A stretch of DNA of 64,000 nt from Bradyrhizobium sp. 139 (GCF_023074175.1 NZ_JADPKS010000009.1:60345-124344); one strand, 5' to 3'. Shown: positions 17,846-27,787, counted from the first letter of the stretch. The notes: generated by a model not told the origin, from the letters alone. Program-made: numbers and translations.

Positions 17846-19135
17846 TTACGATGCCTTGCGATGCGGGGCTGATCCGCGCCCCGATCTGCCCTTCAGCCTC
17901 TTCAGCAGCGGCCCGAGCAGCGAGCGCTTCGGCTTCTTCACCTCGCCGCGCCCCGCGAGGCGGTTCGCCATGTTCTGAAACAGCTGGGTGGTGCGGTGGC
18001 CTTTGGAGACCTCCGCGATCATCTGGCCGTTATTGGCCGCGGTCGAGAACAGTTTCGAATCGAACGGGATCACTGCGATCGGCTGGCTCTCCATGGTCTT
18101 GACGAACGCCTTGACCTCGATCTCCGCCCGCTTGTGCATGCCGACCTGGTTGATGCAGTACAGCGGCGGCCGGTCATTCGGCCGTGCCGCCTTGAGCACG
18201 TTCAGCATGTTCTTGGTGTTGCGCAAATTCGCTAGATCGGGCTCGGCCACGATCACGATGTCGTCGGCGTTCACGAGCGCGCGGCGCGTCCAGCCCGACC
18301 ATTGGTGGGGAACATCGAGCACGATGCAGGGCGTGGTCATGCGCAGCGTGTCGAAGATCGCATCAAAGGCTTCGGCGCCGAAATCGTAGACGCGGTCGAG
18401 CGTCGCGGGCGCGGCCAGCAGGCTGAGGCGCTCGGTGCATTTGGAGAGCAGGCGCTCCATCAGCGCCGTGTCCGGCCGGTCCTGCGAGAGCACCGCGTTG
18501 GCGATGCCCTGCACCGGGTCCTGATTGTAGTCGAGGCCTGCGGTGCCGAAGGCGAGGTCGAGATCGATCACGACGGAATCGAGCGCGAGGTCGCGCGCGA
18601 TGGTCCAGGCCACGTTGTGAGCGACCGTGGACGCACCGACGCCGCCCTTGGCGCCGACCACCGCGATGACGCGGCCGGTGATGATGGCTTCCGATGCCGA
18701 GAACAGGCTACAGATCGAGCGGACGACGTCGAGGGTCTCGACCGGTCCGATGACGTAATCGTTGACGCCGCGACGCACCAGCTCGCGATAGGGCGCCGTG
18801 TCGTTGGGGTTGCCGATCACGACGACCCGGGTGCCGGGATCGCAGACGCCGGCGAGATCGTCGAGGCCCTCGAGGATATCGCGGGTGCCGTCGGATTCGA
18901 TCACGATGACGTTCGGCGTCGGCATCGTCTCATAGACTTCGATGGCCGCAGCAAGGCCGCCGCCCTTGGCGGTGAGATGCGCCTTGGCGAGACGGCGATC
19001 CTGCCCTGCCGCAGTCATCGCGGCGAGCGTCTGCTCGGTCTCGCAAAAGGCCTGCACCGAGATGCGAGGAACCGGCGCAATGTGTTCCTCGGGGTGCCGC
19101 GGATCGTCCGCTTCTTCGTCGTGGATGCCTGTCAT
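17846..19135 (-). CDS. cpaE: CpaE/TadZ, pilus localisation ATPase
   Basis: 429 residues. N-terminal receiver-like domain (about 22-145; 'VVVIGNPNDTAPYRELVRRGVNDYV' region) without a complete phosphorylation pocket, followed by a MinD/ParA-type ATPase with deviant Walker A 'GAKGGVGAST' (161-170), 'VVIDLDLAFGTAGLDY' (about 189-204) and 'IVLDVPHQW'. Family knowledge: CpaE/TadZ positions the Tad apparatus at the pole. Basic C-terminal tail (KKPKRSLLGPLLKRLKGR). The start overlaps cpaD's stop by 4 bp. Confidence 0.93.
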   Translation of the reverse strand: MTGIHDEEADDPRHPEEHIAPVPRISVQAFCETEQTLAAMTAAGQDRRLAKAHLTAKGGGLAAAIEVYETMPTPNVIVIESDGTRDILEGLDDLAGVCDPGTRVVVIGNPNDTAPYRELVRRGVNDYVIGPVETLDVVRSICSLFSASEAIITGRVIAVVGAKGGVGASTVAHNVAWTIARDLALDSVVIDLDLAFGTAGLDYNQDPVQGIANAVLSQDRPDTALMERLLSKCTERLSLLAAPATLDRVYDFGAEAFDAIFDTLRMTTPCIVLDVPHQWSGWTRRALVNADDIVIVAEPDLANLRNTKNMLNVLKAARPNDRPPLYCINQVGMHKRAEIEVKAFVKTMESQPIAVIPFDSKLFSTAANNGQMIAEVSKGHRTTQLFQNMANRLAGRGEVKKPKRSLLGPLLKRLKGRSGRGSAPHRKAS

Positions 19136-19866
19136 TTGCCGGTGTCGCTGAGCTTGGCCTTGTCGGCCTCGGGATAGGGGGTCGCGGTCGTCGCGCCCTT
19201 GCGGTAGCGATCGAACGCGATGTCGCGCCGTGCGGTATAGGCCGGCGTCTCGGCGCGCGGCTGCTCGAGGTCGGCCGGGTTATCGATCATTGCCGCGAGG
19301 TTGCGCTGGCTGGCGCAGCCCAGATTGAAGTACGGCTTGTTCTCGTTGTAGCCGGGATCGAGGATGGACGGGCCGATGTCTTCCGGCCACAGCCCGCAGG
19401 GGCCCGCGACCGCGGCGATCCTGGAATAGCTCAGGCGGATGGTTGGCAGCAGGCCGGGATCCTCGGGGCGATAGGGATGCTGGACGATGGCGCGCGAAGG
19501 CACGCCGCCGGATGCGAGCACCGATCGGATTTCGTGATAGGTCGCGGCCGCGGCGCGCGAATTGGCAGTGTCGACCGGCACGTCGACGACGACGGAGCCG
19601 GTGCCTTCGCGCACCCAATCCTGGGCAATGCCCGCGACGTCCGCGTGCTGCGCGGCGGAGAGGCCGCCGCGCGCCTTGCCGACGAAGATCACGATCGACT
19701 TCTTGGCTTCCTGCACCGCGATCGGATGGCGCTGGCGATAGTCGGTCGGCACCGTCTGGGTGACGATCTCACCGGTGGTGTTGCAGGCGCCGAGCATGAC
19801 GGAGAGCCCCGTCAGCGCGAGCGCGATCCCCAGGTTCCGACGTCGATCGACGATGGTCTTCGTCAT
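19132..19866 (-). CDS. cpaD: CpaD, Tad pilus assembly lipoprotein
   Basis: 244 residues from ATG 19866. Lipoprotein signal with lipobox 'MLGAC' (Cys28) after 'RRRNLGIALALTGLSV'. 'PTDYRQRHPI' (about 39-48) opens the CpaD domain, and 'CGLWPEDIG...NLGCASQRNLAAMIDNPADLEQPR' in the second half is its most conserved block. Outer-membrane component thought to help the secretin CpaC. Between cpaC (52 bp) and cpaE (4-bp overlap) in one transcript. Confidence 0.93.
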   Translation of the reverse strand: MTKTIVDRRRNLGIALALTGLSVMLGACNTTGEIVTQTVPTDYRQRHPIAVQEAKKSIVIFVGKARGGLSAAQHADVAGIAQDWVREGTGSVVVDVPVDTANSRAAAATYHEIRSVLASGGVPSRAIVQHPYRPEDPGLLPTIRLSYSRIAAVAGPCGLWPEDIGPSILDPGYNENKPYFNLGCASQRNLAAMIDNPADLEQPRAETPAYTARRDIAFDRYRKGATTATPYPEADKAKLSDTGK

Positions 19867-19918
19867 CGCTTTGTCCCCTCTTGCCCCGTGTCTTGCCGCG
19901 GCCCCCAAACCGTCCGTC

Positions 19919-21436
19919 TCAGTCGATGATGAAGCCGAAATCGCCGCGGGTGCTTTCGATGGGATCCACGCGGCGCGTGATGCCGTAGAGGCGGTTCATG
20001 CGGCCGAGCAGCGCTGTCTGCGCGTCCGAGGCCGGCGCAAAGCCGTCATCGGGCCGCGACAATTCCTTCTGGGCGACCGCACGCACCACATAGGGCGTCA
20101 CGATCACCATCAGCTCGGTCTCGTTGTTGACGAAGTCCTGGCTGCGGAACAGCGCGCCGATGATCGGCACCTGATCGACGCCGGGCAGGCCGTTGATCGC
20201 CTGCTTGGTCTGCTGCTGGATCAGGCCGGCCATCGCCATCGAGCCACCCGAGGGAATTTCGAGCGTGGTCTCGGCGCGGCGGGTCTGGATCGAGGGGATG
20301 GTGATCGAGTTGCTCGCGGTCAAGGACACCGCCTGCGTCAACGTGATCGAGTTCGTATTCGACAGCTCCGAGACCTCGGTCATCACACGCAAGCTGATGC
20401 GGCCTTCGCTGAGCACGACCGGGGTGAAGTTCAGGGAGATGCCGAACTTCTTGTAGGTGACCTGGGTGGTACAGACGTGGGTGACCGGATCGCAGGAATA
20501 GCCTGAGGGAATCGGGAATTCGCCGCCGGCGATGAAGGTGGCGGATTCGCCGGAGATCGCGGTCAGGCTCGGTTCGGCCAGCGTGCGCATGACGCCGGCG
20601 CTTTCCATCGCGCGCATCGTGGCGCTGACGGTGGCGACGCCCTTGGCGAGGCCGGCCACGCCGAGCCCGTTGCTGCCGACGATCGGGCCGCCGCTGACCG
20701 AGAACGGGTTGGAATTGTTGAAGTTCACGACCGCGGTGCCGGCATTCAGGCTGGCGCTGAGGTCGACGCCCAGCTGCTTGACGATGTCGCGCCTGACTTC
20801 ACCGACCACGACCTTGAGCATCACCTGGTCGCGGCCGCGCACGACGATGTTGTTGACGACCTTGTCGGAGCCGCCGACCAGCTTCGCGGCGACGTCGCCG
20901 GCCTGCTGGGCCTCGACCGGGCTCGACACCGAGCCGGTCAGCATCACGCTTTCGCCGACGCCTTCGATCTGCACGCCCGGCAGCGACTGGCGCAGCGCCG
21001 TACGCATGCCGTTGAGGTCGCGCTTCACCGCGATGTCGTAGGAGGCGACCTGCTGGCCGTCGGCGGTGAAGAACACGACATTGGTCTGGCCGACCTGGCC
21101 GCCGATGATATAGGCGCGCTGGGACGAGCGGATCACCGCATTGGCGATCTTGGGATCGGCCACCAGCACGTCCTTGACCTCGCGCGGCAGGTCGATGACC
21201 ACCGACTTGCCGACGCCGAGCGACAGCGAGCGCGTTCGCGCCGGGGCGATGGTCGCAACCGGCGACACGTCGAGATCCGGCGCCTGCATCGGCGCCTGGT
21301 CTCCGACCGGCGCATCCGCGGCGCTGACCCGGTCGGGAGCTGCAACCAGCCCCAGCATCAGCATGGCCCCCGTCCAGAACGAGCGCGCGCGCTTCCCCCG
21401 AATGCGCGAGCCCGTCCGATCATCCCCGTAGCTCAT
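19919..21436 (-). CDS. cpaC: CpaC/RcpA, Tad pilus secretin
   Basis: 505 residues. Signal peptide about 15-40. N-terminal pilus-formation domain with 'LSLGVGKSVVIDLPR' and 'VLVADPKIANAVI' (about 70-100), a BON-like middle ('VMLTGSVSSPVEAQQAGDVA'), then the secretin core from about 215 ('VRGRDQVMLKVVVGEVRRDI...LGVDL') to 'VPIIGALFRSQDFVNNETELMVIVTPYVV' near 425-455. Forms the outer-membrane ring for pilus exit. It follows cpaB by 13 bp. Confidence 0.95.
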   Translation of the reverse strand: MSYGDDRTGSRIRGKRARSFWTGAMLMLGLVAAPDRVSAADAPVGDQAPMQAPDLDVSPVATIAPARTRSLSLGVGKSVVIDLPREVKDVLVADPKIANAVIRSSQRAYIIGGQVGQTNVVFFTADGQQVASYDIAVKRDLNGMRTALRQSLPGVQIEGVGESVMLTGSVSSPVEAQQAGDVAAKLVGGSDKVVNNIVVRGRDQVMLKVVVGEVRRDIVKQLGVDLSASLNAGTAVVNFNNSNPFSVSGGPIVGSNGLGVAGLAKGVATVSATMRAMESAGVMRTLAEPSLTAISGESATFIAGGEFPIPSGYSCDPVTHVCTTQVTYKKFGISLNFTPVVLSEGRISLRVMTEVSELSNTNSITLTQAVSLTASNSITIPSIQTRRAETTLEIPSGGSMAMAGLIQQQTKQAINGLPGVDQVPIIGALFRSQDFVNNETELMVIVTPYVVRAVAQKELSRPDDGFAPASDAQTALLGRMNRLYGITRRVDPIESTRGDFGFIID

Positions 21437-21449
21437 GGTGTCCCCATCA

Positions 21450-22265
21450 TCACTTCTGTGACGTCAGTTGCCGCGCCTGCACGCCGTAGCGGATCACGTT
21501 CACGCCGCCGGGCCGCTTGATCGCCTGGTCCTCGGGCGTGCCGTCGACAGCGTTGGCATCGACGATGCTGCGCAGCGCGAGCGTCAGCGTGCCGCCCTGA
21601 CGCGCGGCCGAGAGTGCTGCGACCTGGTCCGGCCTGAGCTCGAGCGTGACGGTCTTGCCGAGGACGGCGTTCTGGCCGTCCTTTTCCTTCGGCGCCTGGT
21701 CGATTGCGAGCACGCGGATGTTGGTCAGGATGACCTCGGACAGGACGAGATCATTGCCTCCGGTCGGGCCATTGGCGCCCTCGGGATTCTTCAGGCGCCG
21801 GGTCAGGACGATGTCGACGCGGTCGTTCGGCAGGATGAAGCCGCCGGCGCCGGTCTCGGCTGAAATTTCGGTGGAGACGGCCCGCATGCCGGAGGGCAGG
21901 ATCGCGGCCATGAAGCCGGAGCCTTCGGCCCTGACCAGCTTCTGCTCGCGGATCGGCTCGCCCTGCATCAACGGCACGCGCGCGATCGAGCCGGCGATCT
22001 GGGTCTGGGCCTCGGGCCTGTTGTCGCGGCGGATAAAGGTGCTGCTCGCCGTTGCCGCCGGCCACGCCTGCCATTGCAGGTCCTCGGGCTTGACGGCCTG
22101 GCCGAGCTGGATGTCGTTCTTCGCGATCAGGACCTCGACCGTCGGCAGCTTCTCGGCGACGGGAAGAACGGGCGCGGGCCTGTTCTCATAGCCGCTCGCC
22201 AGATACGCAGCGACGCCGCCGGCGCCCAGTGCGATGACGAGAACGACAATACGTGCGGTGTTCAT
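21450..22265 (-). CDS. cpaB: CpaB/RcpC, Tad pilus assembly protein
   Basis: 271 residues. N-terminal membrane anchor 'IVVLVIALGAGGVAAYLA' (6-23), SAF domain from about 44 ('VLIAKNDIQLGQAVKPEDLQWQAWP'), then RcpC/CpaB domain ('MRAVSTEISAETGAGGFILPNDRVDIVLTR', about 125-155). Periplasmic partner of the secretin. First gene of the minus-strand cpaBCDE run; its promoter must lie in 22266-22500. No prepilin, prepilin peptidase or TadE-type gene is visible upstream in the window. Confidence 0.94.
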   Translation of the reverse strand: MNTARIVVLVIALGAGGVAAYLASGYENRPAPVLPVAEKLPTVEVLIAKNDIQLGQAVKPEDLQWQAWPAATASSTFIRRDNRPEAQTQIAGSIARVPLMQGEPIREQKLVRAEGSGFMAAILPSGMRAVSTEISAETGAGGFILPNDRVDIVLTRRLKNPEGANGPTGGNDLVLSEVILTNIRVLAIDQAPKEKDGQNAVLGKTVTLELRPDQVAALSAARQGGTLTLALRSIVDANAVDGTPEDQAIKRPGGVNVIRYGVQARQLTSQK

Positions 22266-22626
22266 ACGCCTCTACTCTTACGCGGGGCGCTCGAACCGCA
22301 GTTGGCGGGTTCCCCGTGTCGATGAGTAGGGAGTAAAAGTATAAGGGGTGTTGCGAGGCCGAATGTGATGGCCAGTCACGCTCCGCGTTCTGGGCAGATG
22401 GTGAACGCGGCGTTATCCGGTCGGCCAGCGTCCCCGTAGAATCACGCGTGGCGGCACGTTCGTTCGCATGACGCGCGCGGCGTCATGGTGAATGGGTGGT
22501 TAGGGATGTGTGGGTCGGCGAAGTTGGGAGGTGCGAAGCCCGGATAGAGCGCAGCGCAATCCGGGGCCGCTGAGTATGGCGCACGATCCCGGATTTCGCT
22601 GCGCTCCATCCGGGCTACAAGTCGGG
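22266..22626. other. 361-bp non-coding stretch upstream of cpaB, downstream of gshB
   Basis: No gene supported. It holds the cpaB leader (AT-richer run near 22335-22350) and, next to gshB, the inverted repeat at 22537-22616. I cannot assign a promoter with confidence. Confidence 0.7.
22537..22616. repeat. 80-bp inverted repeat (AGCCCGGAT...ATCCGGGCT family), copy 1
   Basis: Arms AGCCCGGAT and ATCCGGGCT with inner complementary segments (GCGCAGCGCAATCC / GGATTTCGCTGCGC). A second copy of the same family lies at 44948-45028 upstream of nikR. Confidence 0.88.
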
Positions 22627-23571
22627 CTACTTCGCCCGCTTTTGCTCGATCGCGTCCCAGACCTTCGCCGCGACATCCGGGCCGCCGAGCTTTGCAATCG
22701 CACGGATGCCGGTCGGCGATGTCACGTTGATCTCGGTGAGGTTGCCGTTGATGACGTCGATGCCGACGAACAGCAGGCCGCGCTCGCGCAGCGCCGGTCC
22801 GACGGCGGCGCAGATCTCGCGCTCGCGTGGGGTGAGCTCGGTCTCCTGCGCCGCGCCGCCGCGCACCATGTTGGAGCGGAGATCGTCTGCGGCCGGCACG
22901 CGGTTCACCGCGCCGGCGAACTCGCCGTTGACCAGGATGATGCGCTTGTCGCCGTGCTTCACCTCGGCGATGAACTGCTGGATCACCCAGGCCTCTTTGA
23001 ACGTCACCGAGAACATGTCGAACAGCGAGCCGAAATTCATGTCCTGCGGCATCACGCGGAACACCGCGGCGCCGCCATGGCCGTGCAGCGGCTTCATCAC
23101 GACAGCGCCGTGCTTGTCGCGAAAGGCGTTGATCTCATCCAGGTCGCGCGAGATCAGGGTCGGAGGCATCAGCTGCGGAAAGTTCATCACGAACAGTTTT
23201 TCCGGCGCGTTGCGCACCGAGGCAGGATCGTTGACGACCAGCGTCTTCGGATGGATGCGCTCAAGGAAATGCGTCGAGGTGATGTAGGCGAGGTCGAATG
23301 GCGGATCCTGGCGGAGCAGCACCACGTCGAAGCCGTTGAGCGCTTCGCGCTTGGGCTCGCCCAACGTGAAGTGATTGCCGGGCTCGTCGCGCACGGTCAG
23401 GAGCTGAACGGGCGCGACGATCTCTTCGCCGACCATCGAGAGCTTGTCGGGCGTATAATAGGACAGGCCGTGGCCGCGCTTCTGGGCCTCCAGGAGCAGC
23501 GCAAAGGTGGAATCGCCCTGGATGTTGATCCGGGCGATGGGGTCCATCTGGACGGCGACGTTCAGTTTCAT
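22627..23571 (-). CDS. gshB: glutathione synthetase
   Basis: ATP-grasp enzyme joining gamma-glutamylcysteine and glycine. 314 residues from ATG 23571 ('[25 protein letters not shown]'); an upstream extension is spurious. '[17 protein letters not shown]', '[16 protein letters not shown]' (ATP-binding loop), '[11 protein letters not shown]' and '[11 protein letters not shown]' near the C-terminus are clear. Third gene of rsmI-yraN-gshB. Confidence 0.96.
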   Translation of the reverse strand: MKLNVAVQMDPIARINIQGDSTFALLLEAQKRGHGLSYYTPDKLSMVGEEIVAPVQLLTVRDEPGNHFTLGEPKREALNGFDVVLLRQDPPFDLAYITSTHFLERIHPKTLVVNDPASVRNAPEKLFVMNFPQLMPPTLISRDLDEINAFRDKHGAVVMKPLHGHGGAAVFRVMPQDMNFGSLFDMFSVTFKEAWVIQQFIAEVKHGDKRIILVNGEFAGAVNRVPAADDLRSNMVRGGAAQETELTPREREICAAVGPALRERGLLFVGIDVINGNLTEINVTSPTGIRAIAKLGGPDVAAKVWDAIEQKRAK

Positions 23572-23581
23572 GGTCTGCCTT

Positions 23582-23983
23582 TCAGGTCGAGGCGTCGAAT
23601 GCCGCCAACACATGGCGCGGAAGTCGTTTCGGCGCAATCAGCATGGCATCGAATCGCAACTCGAATTCGGCATGCTCGGGATGCGCGACGAGCCAGCCTT
23701 GCGCGGCATCGATGATGCGCTGCTGCTGGCGCGGCGTCACGGCGAAGGCGGCCTCGTCCAGCGTCGCGCGCGCCTTGACCTCGACGAAGGCGATCAGGTT
23801 GCGGCGGCGTGCCACGATGTCGATCTCGCCGTGCGGGGTACGGTAGCGCTTGGCGAGGATGCGATAGCCCTTGGCCATGAGATAGGCGGCAGCGCGGCTT
23901 TCCGCGGAGATGCCGGTGCGGAACGCGGCGATGCGTTCGGGCGAGGCGACTTTCGGTTCCGCCGGGACCTCATTCTTCGCCAT
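23582..23983 (-). CDS. YraN family (UPF0102) endonuclease-like protein
   Basis: 133 residues from ATG 23983. 'RGIAAE'-type opening replaced by '[22 protein letters not shown]', then the PD-(D/E)XK-like core '[21 protein letters not shown]' (about 71-91) with Asp, Glu and Lys in place. Function not established for the family; nuclease fold predicted. The start overlaps rsmI by 14 bp, an arrangement widespread in bacteria. gshB follows after 10 bp. Confidence 0.9.
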   Translation of the reverse strand: MAKNEVPAEPKVASPERIAAFRTGISAESRAAAYLMAKGYRILAKRYRTPHGEIDIVARRRNLIAFVEVKARATLDEAAFAVTPRQQQRIIDAAQGWLVAHPEHAEFELRFDAMLIAPKRLPRHVLAAFDAST

Positions 23984-24920
23984 CGCCGCCCCGCAGGTCT
24001 TTGGCAAGCTCAAGCGCGCGGGCATAGACCTCCCGGCGCGGCCGGCCCGAGAGCGCGACCGCATGCGCGACGGCATCCTTGACGCTGTGCGCGGCCAGCT
24101 TTTCGCGCAGCAGACCGTCGAGCGCATCCGGTGTCAGCACATCGGCGCCCGCCGCAGGCGGCGCGATCACCAGCACGAATTCGCCGCGCGTCTCCAGCGT
24201 GTCCGCTCCGCGTGCCAGCTGTTGCAGCGGCGCGCGCGAGATTTCCTCGTGCAGTTTCGTCAATTCGCGGCAGATTGCGGCCTCCCGCGTCCCCATGATC
24301 TCGGCGAGTTCGGCGAGCGTGTCCTGCACGCGATTGCCGGATTCGAACATCACCAGCGTCGCATCGATGCGGGCGAGCTCCGCAAGGCGCGACTTTCGCG
24401 CGGCGGATTTCGCCGGCAGAAAGCCCTCGAAAAAGAAGCGGTCGGTCGGCAATGCGGCGACCGACAGCGCGGCCAGCACCGACGACGGGCCGGGCAGCGC
24501 GTAGACCGCATGGCCGGCCGCGCAGACCTCGCGCACCAGCTTGAAGCCGGGGTCGGAGATCAACGGCGTGCCGGCATCCGACACCAGTGCGACCGAGCCG
24601 CCCTGCCCCAGCGCCTCCAGGATCTTTGGACGCGCGGCTTCTGCGTTGTGCTCGTGATATTGCTTGAGCTGCGCCGCGATCGCGTAGCGCTCGGTCAGGC
24701 GCCGGGTGATGCGGGTGTCCTCGCAGGCGATGACGTCGACGCCGGCGAGCGTCTGAAGCGCGCGCAGCGTGATGTCGCCGAGATTTCCGATGGGGGTCGC
24801 GACCAGATGGAGTCCCGGCGCCGCCTTCGGCACGGCGAGCCGATGAGCGTCGATGGAGAAACCGCGCGTGGCGGGATCCGTAGTTTCAGGTGTATTTATC
24901 GGGACCGGCTTTGCGCGCAT
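23970..24920 (-). CDS. rsmI: 16S rRNA (cytidine1402-2'-O)-methyltransferase RsmI
   Basis: 316 residues. Tetrapyrrole-methylase fold: '[20 protein letters not shown]' (about 36-55), 'IACEDTR' , '[15 protein letters not shown]' and '[15 protein letters not shown]' are RsmI hallmarks. Methylates C1402 in the decoding centre of 16S rRNA. It starts the rsmI-yraN-gshB run and is divergent from the LpoA-like gene. Confidence 0.95.
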   Translation of the reverse strand: MRAKPVPINTPETTDPATRGFSIDAHRLAVPKAAPGLHLVATPIGNLGDITLRALQTLAGVDVIACEDTRITRRLTERYAIAAQLKQYHEHNAEAARPKILEALGQGGSVALVSDAGTPLISDPGFKLVREVCAAGHAVYALPGPSSVLAALSVAALPTDRFFFEGFLPAKSAARKSRLAELARIDATLVMFESGNRVQDTLAELAEIMGTREAAICRELTKLHEEISRAPLQQLARGADTLETRGEFVLVIAPPAAGADVLTPDALDGLLREKLAAHSVKDAVAHAVALSGRPRREVYARALELAKDLRGGDGEE

Positions 24921-25258
24921 AATGAGATGAACTTAGGCATGATCCCCGGGACTGGGAACCGGTCCTCGGAAAAAGATCGCGCTTGGGTGAGGGCGAGGAA
25001 GATCTGGAATGTGATCCATCCGGCATCACATTCCAGGGGGAACGAAGCGTCAGCGCCATATTCGCGGCGGAAACGCCGCCTTGATGCTGGGTAACGGACG
25101 GCGGACAGCTGACCGGAGCTTAGGTGAGGCTGCGTTAAACAGTCATTATCCTTTTGTTTTGGTTAACTATTTGCCGACAATATGCCTGAATCCGCGGCTC
25201 GTGTCGCGGAAAGAGTATTGTGACCTGCTGGCGACGGCGGGTCAGAAGAGAAGCTGCC
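24921..25258. other. 338-bp intergenic region between rsmI and the LpoA-like gene
   Basis: No gene supported. It contains a degraded copy of the CATGATCC repeat (24934-24984), a perfect inverted repeat (25004-25036) and an AT-rich run around 25140-25185 (TTAAACAGTC..., TTTTGTTTTGG) likely to include the promoter of the downstream lipoprotein gene. Confidence 0.7.
25004..25036. promoter_or_regulatory. perfect 12-bp inverted repeat upstream of LpoA-like gene
   Basis: CTGGAATGTGAT and ATCACATTCCAG flank a 9-base spacer. It could be an operator for a dimeric regulator or a transcript hairpin; it is about 220 bp before the ATG of the next gene. No regulator gene is adjacent. Confidence 0.5.
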
Positions 25259-26509
25259 ATGCCGGGCCCGCGCGATTCACAGTCTTCATTTTCGGAGGAG
25301 TCTCCCGTTCAGGGGCCCCGATTATCAGGGGCGACCCGGCGGAGCGCGCTCGGCCTGTTGCTCGGCACGCCCCTGCTGTCGGCCTGCGCCGGCGTGCAGC
25401 AGAGTCTCAGCCAATTCTCCAATCCGTTCAGCAGCTCCTCGCCTCCGGCTCAGCCGGCAGGCCCCCCGCAACAGGCCACGACCGCCGGCAGCGGCGGAGT
25501 GAAGGTCGCGGTGATTCTGCCGCTCTCGGCCGCGGGTAACGCCGGTTTGGCGGCACAATCGATGCGCAATGCCGCCGAGATGGCGTTGGCCGAGTTCCAG
25601 AATCCCAACATCCAGCTCCTGATCAAGGACGACAACGGCAGCCCGCAAGGTGCGCAGGCGGGTGCACAGCAGGCGGTCGATGAGGGCGCCGAGATCATTC
25701 TGGGGCCGTTGTTCGCGCAGTCGGTGCCGGCGGTGGCGCAGGTCGCGCGCACCCGCGGCATCTCGGTGATTGCGTTCTCGACCGACTCCAGCATCGCCGG
25801 CCGCGGCGTCTATCTGCTGAGCTTCCTGCCGGAGTCCGACGTCAACCGCATCGTCGAATATTCCGCCGGCATCGGAAAGCGCTCCGTTGCCGTGCTCGTG
25901 CCCGACAATGCCTATGGCAATGTCGTCGAAGCCGCGGTGAAGGCGGCAGCGCCGCGACGCGGCGGGCGCATCGTCGCATTCGAGAAATACGGCGCCGATC
26001 GCGCTGCGCCGGCGCGCACCGTGGCGCAGCAGCTTGGCAGTGCGGATGCACTGTTCATCGCGGATGATGGCGATGCCGTCGTTGCCGTCGCGGATGCGAT
26101 GAGCGCGGCGGGCGCGAATTTGCGCAACATCCAGCTGCTCGGCACCGGGCTGTGGGACAGTCCGCGCGTCTATGCCAGCTCGAGCTTGCAAGGCGGGCTC
26201 TACGCCGCGCCGGACCCGGCCGGCTTCCGCGCCTTCTCCGGCCGCTACCGCACCAAATACGGCGCCGAGCCGATCCGTACCGCCACGCTCGCCTATGATG
26301 CCGTCGCCCTCGTCGCCGCGCTCGCGCGCACGCAAGGCCCCACGCGTTTTTCGTCCGACGTGCTCACCAACCCCTCCGGCTTCGCCGGCATCGACGGCCT
26401 GTTCCGCTTCCGCGCCGACGGCACCAACGAGCGCGGGCTTGCGGTGATGAAGGTGACCACCGGCGGCGGTGTGGCCGTGGCGGGTTCGCCGAAGAGTTTT
26501 GGGGCGTAG
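25259..26509 (+). CDS. penicillin-binding-protein activator, LpoA/LppC-like lipoprotein
   Basis: 416 residues from ATG 25259. Signal 'RRSALGLLLGTPLLSAC' with lipobox 'LLSAC'; short Ser/Pro-rich linker, then a type I periplasmic-binding fold: 'VKVAVILPLSAAGNAGLAAQSMRNAAEMAL' start, 'EGAEIILGPLFAQSVPAVAQ', 'LLGTGLWDSPRVY', 'TATLAYDAVALVAAL'. Family knowledge: LppC/LpoA C-domains activate PBP1A in gammaproteobacteria; in alphas only this domain is present, so the activator role is by homology. It sits opposite rsmI, as lpoA does in many genomes. Confidence 0.88.
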   Translation: MPGPRDSQSSFSEESPVQGPRLSGATRRSALGLLLGTPLLSACAGVQQSLSQFSNPFSSSSPPAQPAGPPQQATTAGSGGVKVAVILPLSAAGNAGLAAQSMRNAAEMALAEFQNPNIQLLIKDDNGSPQGAQAGAQQAVDEGAEIILGPLFAQSVPAVAQVARTRGISVIAFSTDSSIAGRGVYLLSFLPESDVNRIVEYSAGIGKRSVAVLVPDNAYGNVVEAAVKAAAPRRGGRIVAFEKYGADRAAPARTVAQQLGSADALFIADDGDAVVAVADAMSAAGANLRNIQLLGTGLWDSPRVYASSSLQGGLYAAPDPAGFRAFSGRYRTKYGAEPIRTATLAYDAVALVAALARTQGPTRFSSDVLTNPSGFAGIDGLFRFRADGTNERGLAVMKVTTGGGVAVAGSPKSFGA

Positions 26510-26520
26510 CTCGGGACGGC

Positions 26521-26629
26521 GGTGCCGTAGGTGGGCAAAGGCGCGCGGTTTGCGCGCCGTGCCCACCATCTTTCTGCACATGTGGTGAGAATGGTGGGCA
26601 CGCTTCCGCTTTGCCCACCCTACGGCACC
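26521..26629. repeat. 109-bp inverted repeat (GTAGGTGGGCAAAG family), copy 1
   Basis: Arms GGTGCCGTAGGTGGGCAAAG and CTTTGCCCACCCTACGGCACC pair over about 20 bp, with inner pairing (GCGCGCGGTTTGCGCGC, GTGCCCACCAT/ATGGTGGGCAC). Between convergent genes. The second copy is at 40766-40863. Confidence 0.88.
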
Positions 26630-26632
26630 TGA

Positions 26633-27787
26633 CTACGCCGCCAGATCCGCCACCACCGCGTCCAGCACCGGGAATCCGCTGCTGGTCACGCGCAGCCGTC
26701 CCGTTGCGTCGACCGTGATCGCGCCTTCTTCGCGCAACAGCGCGATGCGTTTGGGGTCGAGCGGGCGGCCGGCGAGTGCGGCGTAGCGCTCGGGGTCGAT
26801 GCCTTCGGCCAGCCGCAATCCCATCAGCAAGAACTCGTCGGCGCGCTCCTCGCTGTTGAGGAGATCGTCGGTGACGACGCCGTGTCCGTTGGTCTCGACC
26901 CGCATCAGCCAGGCCTCGGGACGCTTCTCGGTGGCGGTGGCGTGCCTGATACCGTCGATATCGAGCCTTCCGTGTGCACCCGGGCCGATACCGGCGTATT
27001 CGTGGCCGCGCCAATAGACGAGATTGTGCCGGCACTCGGCGCCGCGCCGCGCGTGGTTGGAAATCTCGTAGGCCGGCAGCCCGAGCTTGTCGCAGGTCTC
27101 CTGCGTGACGTCGTAGAGCGCACGCGCGACCGCTTCGTCCGGCGTCTTCAATTTACCGGCCTGATGCAGGCCGAAGAACGGCGTGCCTTCCTCGATCGTC
27201 AATTGATAGAGCGACAGATGCTCGGCCGCTTCATCGATGGCGAGACGCAGTTCATCGGCCCACATCGCCGGCGTCTGGTCGGGACGGGCGTAGATCAGGT
27301 CGAACGAATACCGGTCGAACGAGCGGCGCGCGATGGCGACGGCATCGAGCGCCTCGCGCGCGCTGTGCATCCGGCCCAGCGCTTTCAGCGAGGCATCGTC
27401 AAGCGCCTGCACGCCGAGTGAAACGCGATTGACGCCGGCGTTGCGATAGCCGGCAAAGCGCGTGGCCTCGACGCTGGTCGGGTTTGCTTCCAGCGTTACC
27501 TCGACGTCGCTGGCGACGTGCCAGTGCTTGCCGATGGCATCGAGCACCGCGCCGACGGTTGCGGGCTGCATCAGGGAAGGCGTGCCGCCGCCGAGGAAGA
27601 TCGAGGTCACTTCGCGGCCGGGCGTGCGCTCGGCGGTCGCAGCGATTTCGCGGGCGAAGGCGGAGGCAAACCGCGCCTCGTCGATCGCGGCGTGGCGGAC
27701 GTGGCTGTTGAAGTCGCAATAGGGGCACTTCGACAGGCAGAACGGCCAGTGCACGTAAACGCCGAAGGCTTCCTTAGCGCGGCTCAA
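26633..27787 (-). CDS. hemW: HemW-type radical SAM protein (heme chaperone)
   Basis: 384 residues. '[11 protein letters not shown]' (16-26) is the CxxxCxxC 4Fe-4S/SAM motif; '[12 protein letters not shown]', 'EANPTS' and '[14 protein letters not shown]' follow. The C-terminal HemN_C domain is complete. Family knowledge: HemW binds and delivers heme and lacks true coproporphyrinogen oxidase activity. Its start overlaps rdgB by 14 bp (rph-rdgB-hemW). Confidence 0.95.
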   Translation of the reverse strand: MSRAKEAFGVYVHWPFCLSKCPYCDFNSHVRHAAIDEARFASAFAREIAATAERTPGREVTSIFLGGGTPSLMQPATVGAVLDAIGKHWHVASDVEVTLEANPTSVEATRFAGYRNAGVNRVSLGVQALDDASLKALGRMHSAREALDAVAIARRSFDRYSFDLIYARPDQTPAMWADELRLAIDEAAEHLSLYQLTIEEGTPFFGLHQAGKLKTPDEAVARALYDVTQETCDKLGLPAYEISNHARRGAECRHNLVYWRGHEYAGIGPGAHGRLDIDGIRHATATEKRPEAWLMRVETNGHGVVTDDLLNSEERADEFLLMGLRLAEGIDPERYAALAGRPLDPKRIALLREEGAITVDATGRLRVTSSGFPVLDAVVADLAA

